Assembly: GCA_964512645.1 (NCBI GenBank)
Contig: CAZEJS010000038.1
Coordinates: 1 to 15,204, forward strand
Direction of reading: 5' to 3'
DNA: 15,204 nucleotides
Source of the DNA: CAZEJS01 sp964512645
GTDB taxonomy: Bacteria > Actinomycetota > Geothermincolia > Fen-727 > Anoxymicrobiaceae
Positions 11,775-15,204 of the stretch are shown here, piece after piece. The position numbers and the translations under genes were made by a program. The stretch's first letter is position 1. Every line of letters begins with the position of its first letter. The notes below the pieces were generated by a model, which worked only from the letters and a program-made list of their open reading frames with translations, did not search any database and was not told the origin of the DNA.

Positions 11775-12545
11775 TCACGCTTCGCCGGGGCTCCCGCCGG
11801 CGTCCGCAGGTCCTTCCGTTCTTTCCACGCCTTCCGGCTCGGCCCCGGCGGCAGCGGCGTCTTCGCCGGGAGTCTCTTCCCCGGCCCGCTCATCCCCGGC
11901 TGCCGTCCGCGGTTCCTCCCCGCCGGCATCTCCAGCCTCACCGGCGGTCGCGGGCTCCTCCGCGCCGGGGACGGCGTCCTCCGGAGCGGTGGCGGGCCCG
12001 CCCGCTTCCCCCACCGTCGCGCCGGCCCCGCCGGCATTCTTCTCGCCGTACGACTTCAGGAGGCCGACCATGTTCCTGAGCGGACCGGCGACGTTGCCGG
12101 CGAGCCTGGAGAGCGGTGACTGCATCGCGCTCACCAGTTGCGCCAGCAGGACCCGCTTCGGCGGCAGCGCCGCGAACGCGTCGGCCTGCTCCGCGTTGAG
12201 CACGGTGCCTTCGATCCAGCCGCCCATCATCCGGAACTCCTTGCGGCCCCTGGAGTACTCCTTGAGCACCCGGGCCACCTCGCCGGGGTCCCTCCGCACG
12301 AAAACGACCGCCATCGGCCCGTCGATGAGTGGAGTCAGCTCTTTCTTGGGAGTGTCCGCGAGCGCGATCCTGGTGAGGGTGTTCTTGAGCACCCTCAGGT
12401 CCGAGTCCATGCCGGACAGCTTGCGGCGCAGCTCGTTGACCTCGGAGACCCTCAGCCCCCTGTACCGCAGCACCAGGAGGTTGTCGGCTTCGTCAAACCA
12501 CTTCCCGATCTGCTCGACCCGGTCTATCTTGTACTGGTTCGGCAC
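11775..12545 (-). CDS. rplJ: 50S ribosomal protein L10 with a long acidic C-terminal tail
   Basis: L10, 256 aa with the start chosen here, anchors L7/L12 dimers to 23S rRNA at the stalk base. Residues 1-~125 form the usual RNA-binding domain; the helix that carries L7/L12 dimers spans about 130-168. After it comes an ~88-residue tail (168-256) made mostly of Ala, Gly, Glu and Pro with no aromatic residues; ordinary L10 ends near 165-180. The tail is open to the stop with no frameshift and GC-rich. The start is GTG (12543-12545), 8 nt after GGAGG; the longer TTG frame from 12560 begins inside the U-tract of the leader terminator and would include the ribosome binding site. Controlled by its own promoter and an L10-type attenuator. 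rplL follows 29 nt later. Confidence 0.95.
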   Translation of the reverse strand: MPNQYKIDRVEQIGKWFDEADNLLVLRYRGLRVSEVNELRRKLSGMDSDLRVLKNTLTRIALADTPKKELTPLIDGPMAVVFVRRDPGEVARVLKEYSRGRKEFRMMGGWIEGTVLNAEQADAFAALPPKRVLLAQLVSAMQSPLSRLAGNVAGPLRNMVGLLKSYGEKNAGGAGATVGEAGGPATAPEDAVPGAEEPATAGEAGDAGGEEPRTAAGDERAGEETPGEDAAAAGAEPEGVERTEGPADAGGSPGEA

Positions 12546-12552
12546 CTTGCGC

Positions 12553-12558
12553 ACCTCC
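12553..12558 (-). promoter_or_regulatory. Ribosome binding site deciding the rplJ GTG start
   Basis: GGAGGT lies 8 nt (from GGAGG) before the GTG at 12545 and immediately follows the leader terminator's U-tract. It shows that the first five codons of the longest open frame are untranslated leader. Confidence 0.85.
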
Positions 12559-12585
12559 AAAACAAAAGGCCTCGGAGACGAGGCC
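12559..12585 (-). terminator. Attenuator terminator in the rplJ leader
   Basis: On the minus strand GGCCTCG (12585-12579), loop TCTC, CGAGGCC (12574-12568) form a perfect 7-bp stem followed by TTTTGTTTT (12567-12559). It is a textbook intrinsic terminator sitting between the promoter and the ribosome binding site of rplJ, so it can only act as an attenuator of rplJ-rplL. The segment 12579-12573 (GTCTCCG) also pairs with an upstream leader segment, giving a rival structure. Confidence 0.85.
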
Positions 12586-12660
12586 GTTCGTCGATCTCAC
12601 CTCGGCAGGCGTTTCGATTAAGCCTTGCGGCACCTGCTGTCTCCGGCTTTGCTGTTAACT
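12586..12660 (-). ncRNA. L10 leader (stalk-protein autoregulatory RNA)
   Basis: The leader contains the conserved L10-leader core: GACAGCAGG, then GGCTTAATC, then CCTGCCGAGG. Stem GCAGG/CCTGC (12637-12633 with 12609-12605) encloses a small GCC-GCAA-GGC tetraloop hairpin (12631-12622). This element binds the L10-(L12)4 complex and represses rplJL in many bacteria; in Bacillus it works by transcription attenuation. Here CGGAGAC (12645-12639), next to the binding stem, is complementary over 7 nt to GTCTCCG (12579-12573) within the terminator, so it can act as an anti-terminator. Stalk excess would favour termination. The family is recognised by eye; boundaries are approximate. Confidence 0.85.
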
Positions 12661-12672
12661 TGTGCGCCCCAG

Positions 12673-12702
12673 ACTGTAGCAGAAGGGGCGAAACGATGTC
12701 AA
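12673..12702 (-). promoter_or_regulatory. Predicted sigma-70 promoter for rplJ-rplL
   Basis: TTGACA (12702-12697, perfect) and TACAGT (12678-12673, 4 of 6) are 18 nt apart, with a TG one base before the -10 (extended -10). The -35 begins 9 nt after the rplA stop. Predicted start near 12666 puts the whole L10 leader in the transcript. No terminator separates rplA from it, so rplKA transcripts can also read in. Confidence 0.75.
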
Positions 12703-12710
12703 AGTCAGGC

Positions 12711-13424
12711 TCACGCCGGCTCCGGTATCACGTCCCTGGTGACCGTGGTGTCCACCGGCACGCCCGGGCTCATGGTGCTCGAGAACGTGATGCTCTTGAG
12801 ATAGCGCCCCTTGGCCGCCGCCGGGCGGGCCTTAATCAGCTCCTCGAGGACGGCGGCGTAGTTGTCGAGGAGGTCCTCCCTGTCGAAGGACATCTTGCCT
12901 ATCGCCAGGTGGACGTTGGCCTGCTTGTCGACCCTGTATTCTATCTTGCCGCCCTTGGCGTCTCCCACGGCCTTCTCGATGTCAAAGGTAACGGTGCCGC
13001 TCTTGGGGTTGGGCATCAGGCCTCTCGGGCCGAGGATCTTCCCCAGGCGCCCGACCATGCTCATGACGTCGGGGGCCGCGATCGCCGCGTCGAAGTCGGT
13101 CCATCCCCCCTTGACCTTCTCCACCAGGTCCTCGCCGCCCACGAAATCCGCTCCCGCCTTCTCGGCTTCCGCCGCCTTTTCGCCGATCGCGAATACCGCC
13201 ACCCTCACCGTCTTGCCGGTACCCCTGGGCAGCATGACGGTTCCCCGGACCATCTGGTCGGCCCGCCGCGGGTCAACGCCAAGCCTGACGGCCACTTCGA
13301 AGGTCTCGTCGAATGAGCCTTCGGCCATCTCCTGGATGAGTCCGACCGCGTCGTAGGGGTGGTACAGCTTGCCCGGCTCGATCTTCTCGAGCTTGTTCCT
13401 GTACTTCTTGCCGTGCTTTTTCAC
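12711..13424 (-). CDS. rplA: 50S ribosomal protein L1
   Basis: L1, 237 aa, the normal length, forms the mobile L1 stalk that helps release deacylated tRNA from the E site, and in many bacteria represses its own rplK-rplA mRNA. The family signature is clear at about 115-145: IAAPDVMSMVGRLGKILGPR followed by GLMPNPKSGTV. Start is GTG (13422-13424) with AGGAG 6 nt upstream. It follows rplK by 55 nt; that gap contains a GC hairpin. Stop TGA is almost directly followed by the rplJ promoter. Confidence 0.98.
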   Translation of the reverse strand: MKKHGKKYRNKLEKIEPGKLYHPYDAVGLIQEMAEGSFDETFEVAVRLGVDPRRADQMVRGTVMLPRGTGKTVRVAVFAIGEKAAEAEKAGADFVGGEDLVEKVKGGWTDFDAAIAAPDVMSMVGRLGKILGPRGLMPNPKSGTVTFDIEKAVGDAKGGKIEYRVDKQANVHLAIGKMSFDREDLLDNYAAVLEELIKARPAAAKGRYLKSITFSSTMSPGVPVDTTVTRDVIPEPA

Positions 13425-13447
13425 TGTTTTCTCCTGTTCAGGTCCGC

Positions 13448-13464
13448 GGGCCGCCCGGCGGCCC
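13448..13464 (-). repeat. GC hairpin between rplK and rplA
   Basis: GGGCCG/CGGCCC forms a 6-bp stem with a CCGGG loop. There is no U-run, so it is not a terminator. It lies 23 nt before the rplA GTG and could affect access to its ribosome binding site. I did not recognise an L1-binding consensus in it. Confidence 0.5.
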
Positions 13465-13479
13465 TCCCTCTCGATAGGA

Positions 13480-13911
13480 TCAGTCCTCGTCGACGACCTC
13501 GAGGCCCATGCTCCTGGCGGTCCCCTCGATCACCCTGGTCGCCGCGTCCAGATCGTCGGTGTTGAGGTCCGGCAGCTTGGTGCGGGCAACCTCCTTCACC
13601 TTCTCCCTGCTTATCCGGCCCGCGTGTGCCCGGTTGGGCTCGCCGCTGCCCTTCTCGAGGCCCGCGGCGTCCAGCAGCAGCTTGGCGGCGGGTGTCGTCT
13701 TGGTCACGAACGTGAAGGACCGGTCCTCGTAGACCGTTATCTCGACGGGCACTATCTGCCCCAGGTCGTTCACGGTCGCGGCGTTGTATTGCTTGCAGAA
13801 CTCCATGATGTTGACGGCGTGCTGGCCGAGTGCCGGCCCCACCGGCGGCGCGGGGTTAGCCTGCCCCGCGGGGATCTGGAGCTTGATGACCGTCATGACT
13901 TTCTTTGCCAT
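13480..13911 (-). CDS. rplK: 50S ribosomal protein L11
   Basis: L11, 143 aa, binds the GTPase-associated centre of 23S rRNA and is needed for (p)ppGpp synthesis by RelA on stalled ribosomes. The N-terminal proline-rich helix (IPAGQANPAPPVGPALGQ, residues 13-30, with P20, P22, P23) is the thiostrepton contact region. The C-terminal rRNA-binding domain carries TKLPDLNTDDLDAATRVIEG, then TARSMG (111-136). One small departure is QHAVNIMEF where QHGVNIMEF is usual. ATG (13909-13911) follows AAGGAAAG. It begins 16 nt after nusG and is followed by rplA. Confidence 0.98.
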   Translation of the reverse strand: MAKKVMTVIKLQIPAGQANPAPPVGPALGQHAVNIMEFCKQYNAATVNDLGQIVPVEITVYEDRSFTFVTKTTPAAKLLLDAAGLEKGSGEPNRAHAGRISREKVKEVARTKLPDLNTDDLDAATRVIEGTARSMGLEVVDED

Positions 13912-13927
13912 TGAGACTTTCCTTCCC

Positions 13928-14461
13928 TTACAGCTTCGCCACCTGGTCGAAGGTGAGCTCCACGGGGGTCTCCCTCCCGAAGATGGAGACGAGCACCTTG
14001 AGCTTGCTCTGGTCCAGGCTCACCTCGCTGATGATGCCCGTGAAGTCGGCGAACGGACCTTCGACCACCTTCACGCCCTCGCCCTCGGCGAACTCCGCGG
14101 AAACCTTGGGCTTCTCCGCCTTCTGGCGGGCCAGCACGCGGTCAACCTCCTGCTCGGGGATCGGTGTCGGCCTCGCCGAGGTCCCTACGAAACCGGTCAC
14201 CCCGGGGGTGTTGCGGACGACGTACCAGGAATCGTCATCGAGCTCCATGTGCACCAGCAGGTAACCCGGGAGCAGCTTCTTCTGGGTAAGCTGCTTCTTG
14301 CCCGACTTGTACTCGAGCACGTCCTCGACGGGCACGACGACTTCGAAGATCTTCGACTGCATGTGCATCGAATCGATCCTGTGCTCGAGGTTCGTCTTGA
14401 CCTTGTTCTCGTACCCGCTGTACGTGTGGACCACGTACCATTTCTCGTTCCTGCGGGCCAT
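13928..14461 (-). CDS. nusG: Transcription termination/antitermination protein NusG
   Basis: NusG, 177 aa, binds the RNA polymerase clamp and couples transcription to Rho or to the ribosome. The NGN domain runs from KWYVVHTYSGYENKV (7-21) through KKLLPGYLLVHM (61-72) to NTPGVTGFVG (84-93). The KOW domain is at the C-terminus (about 125-177: GVKVVEGPFADFTG ... FGRETPVEL). It lacks the long N-terminal extension seen in many actinobacterial NusG proteins. The ATG (14459-14461) is the only possible start because in-frame stops lie just upstream; the nearest Shine-Dalgarno, AAGGAG, is 12 nt away, longer than usual. It follows secE by 74 nt and precedes rplK by 16 nt. Confidence 0.98.
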   Translation of the reverse strand: MARRNEKWYVVHTYSGYENKVKTNLEHRIDSMHMQSKIFEVVVPVEDVLEYKSGKKQLTQKKLLPGYLLVHMELDDDSWYVVRNTPGVTGFVGTSARPTPIPEQEVDRVLARQKAEKPKVSAEFAEGEGVKVVEGPFADFTGIISEVSLDQSKLKVLVSIFGRETPVELTFDQVAKL

Positions 14462-14491
14462 ATGGATTCATTACTCCTTTTTTCGTGGGCC

Positions 14492-14511
14492 GCGGTCCCC
14501 GCGGCGACCGC
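14492..14511 (-). repeat. GC hairpin between secE and nusG
   Basis: GCGGTC (14511-14506) and GACCGC (14497-14492) form a 6-bp stem with an 8-nt GC-rich loop. The sequence after it is A-rich, not U-rich, so it is not a terminator. It is set about 30 nt before the nusG start and may be a processing or pausing site. Confidence 0.45.
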
Positions 14512-14535
14512 TCCCGGCCGGCACGCGGCCTTCCG

Positions 14536-14838
14536 TCAGGCGATCACCAGGTTTAGCAGCCTCGAGAGGATGAGGTCCAGGACGAGGATGAAGGCGGTGG
14601 CGATCGCCACTGTAACCAGCACGACAAGTGTGTAGTTGATCACCTCGGTCCTGCTGGGCCAGATGACCTTCTTCATCTCGATGACGACGTCTTTGTAGAA
14701 CTGCTTGATCGTAGTCCAGACGCCCTTGCGCTCCGCCTTCTTCTTCTCGGCGGCCTTCTTGCGGGCGGCCATCTGCCGCTGCCGCTGGGCGCTCTGCTTC
14801 GACTTGTCCTGTACTCTTCTGAGCTCTCTGTTTACCAT
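14536..14838 (-). CDS. secE: Preprotein translocase subunit SecE
   Basis: SecE, 100 aa, clamps the SecY channel of the inner-membrane translocase. It is the short single-membrane-segment form: a Lys/Arg/Gln-rich cytosolic N-terminus (1-45), the conserved amphipathic stretch EMKKVIWPSRTEV (54-66), then one transmembrane helix (about 68-92). ATG (14836-14838) follows AGGCGAGAAG. It is transcribed after tRNA-Trp (59-nt gap) and before nusG, the standard bacterial order. Confidence 0.97.
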   Translation of the reverse strand: MVNRELRRVQDKSKQSAQRQRQMAARKKAAEKKKAERKGVWTTIKQFYKDVVIEMKKVIWPSRTEVINYTLVVLVTVAIATAFILVLDLILSRLLNLVIA

Positions 14839-14897
14839 CTTCTCGCCTGCTTGTCGGGCGCTTTAGACGCCAACGGCTCTGTCGAGCCCGCCGGAAG

Positions 14898-14973
14898 TGG
14901 CAGGCCCGGAGGGTCTCGAACCCCCAACCTCCGGTTTTGGAGACCGGCGCTCTACCGATTGAGCTACGGGCCT
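14898..14973 (-). tRNA. trnW: tRNA-Trp (anticodon CCA)
   Basis: The cloverleaf is complete. Acceptor arms AGGCCCG and CGGGCCT pair over 7 bp; the D arm is GCTC/GAGC; the anticodon stem CCGGT/ACCGG holds loop CTCCAAA with anticodon CCA for tryptophan; the T arm is GGGGG-TTCGAGA-CCCTC. Discriminator G is at 14901 and the 3' CCA is encoded (14900-14898). It lies 17 nt after rpmG and 59 nt before secE, so it must be excised from a shared transcript unless it has a promoter I do not see. tRNA-Trp between rpmG and secE is a familiar arrangement. Confidence 0.97.
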
Positions 14974-14990
14974 GGGAAATCCTCCGCCGG

Positions 14991-15140
14991 CTACCGCGTC
15001 TCGCGGTGCAGCGTGTGTCCCCTGCACCACTTGCAGTACTTCTTCATCTCGATCCTGTCGGGATCGTTTGTCTTGCTCTTCATGCTGGTGTAGTTCCTGC
15101 GCTTGCACTCCGTGCAGGCCAGCGTGACTATTACTCTCAT
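14991..15140 (-). CDS. rpmG: 50S ribosomal protein L33
   Basis: L33, 49 aa, a small 50S protein near the E site. It begins MRVIVTLACTECKRRNY and has four zinc-ligand cysteines, C9/C12 and C36/C39, so this is the zinc-binding (C+) form; some genomes carry a second, cysteine-free paralogue used under zinc limitation. Start ATG (15138-15140) lies 7 nt after the tuf stop; only a weak GAGCGAG ribosome binding site is visible, suggesting coupling to tuf. Stop is TAG at 14991-14993. Confidence 0.95.
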   Translation of the reverse strand: MRVIVTLACTECKRRNYTSMKSKTNDPDRIEMKKYCKWCRGHTLHRETR

Positions 15141-15147
15141 CTCTCGC

Positions 15148-15204
15148 TCACTTGTAAATCTTGATGACCCGGCCCGCCCCGACGGTCCTGCCGCCCTCGC
15201 GGAT
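15148..15204 (-). CDS. tuf: Elongation factor Tu, 3' end (partial)
   Basis: The last 18 codons of EF-Tu and a TGA stop are present: IREGGRTVGAGRVIKIYK. IREGGRTVGAG is the EF-Tu C-terminal signature (beta-barrel domain 3). The remainder lies beyond the right edge. It is directly upstream of rpmG, the usual position of the second bacterial tuf copy (tufB in E. coli). Because the left edge carries the 5' end of a tuf in the same orientation, the two fragments belong to two separate copies. Confidence 0.93.
   Translation of the reverse strand: MREGGRTVGAGRVIKIYK

Noticed and set aside
11746..11778. Longer rplL start at GTG 11778 overlapping the rplJ stop
   Set aside because: No ribosome binding site; the added residues do not resemble L7/L12; a strong site lies before TTG 11745.
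12546..12560. Longer rplJ start at TTG 12560
   Set aside because: This codon is part of the attenuator U-tract and the added codons contain the Shine-Dalgarno sequence; GTG at 12545 has proper spacing.
11278..12621. 447-codon plus-strand open frame
   Set aside because: It lies antisense to rplL and rplJ, is rich in Ser/Pro/Ala from GC-rich complement, and crosses the L10 leader and terminator. It is a shadow of real genes.

Overview
The window is a single, fully minus-strand block of core transcription and translation genes, with no accessory or mobile DNA. In transcription order (right to left) it reads: 3' end of tuf, rpmG, tRNA-Trp, secE, nusG, rplK, rplA, L10 leader, rplJ, rplL, rpoB, rpoC, rpsL, rpsG, fusA, 5' end of a second tuf. 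This is the classic fusion of the secE-nusG, rplKAJL-rpoBC and str clusters. DNA is GC-rich, which explains the many long antisense open frames.

The organism is a bacterium with high GC and frequent TTG/GTG starts (six of thirteen CDS). RpoB and RpoC look most like those of Actinobacteriota: a rifampicin region followed by actinobacterial-like flanks, and an RpoC segment around residues 470-500 resembling the mycobacterial one. Continuous rpoC-rpsL-rpsG-fusA-tuf order, absent from mycobacteria, points to a deep-branching or uncultivated lineage of that phylum. This is an inference from motifs, not a database match.

Region 14.9-15.2 kb: tuf tail, rpmG and tRNA-Trp, closely spaced. Region 12.7-14.9 kb: secE, nusG, rplK, rplA (protein-export channel, elongation/termination factor, L11 and L1). 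Region 11.3-12.7 kb: a new consensus-like promoter, an L10-type leader with a terminator and a competing anti-terminator pairing, then the ribosomal stalk genes rplJ and rplL. Region 3.2-11.3 kb: a 308-bp gap with a long inverted repeat, a GC hairpin and a near-perfect sigma-70 promoter, then rpoB and rpoC abutting with no spacer. Region 1-3.2 kb: a promoter that starts inside the rpoC 3' end, a terminator at its start site, a second hairpin, then rpsL, rpsG, fusA and tuf with short gaps.

The genes form one chain that can be read through from end to end, but three internal promoters (before rplJ, rpoB and rpsL), one attenuator and one or two terminators let stalk proteins, RNA polymerase and the str genes be tuned separately. 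The most unusual protein features are an L10 carrying an ~88-residue Ala/Gly/Glu/Pro tail and an RpoC with an enlarged charged coiled-coil insertion of about 320 residues. Both window ends fall ~50-57 nt inside a tuf copy, as expected for a contig broken at a duplicated gene. I found no evidence of an undescribed system beyond these points.
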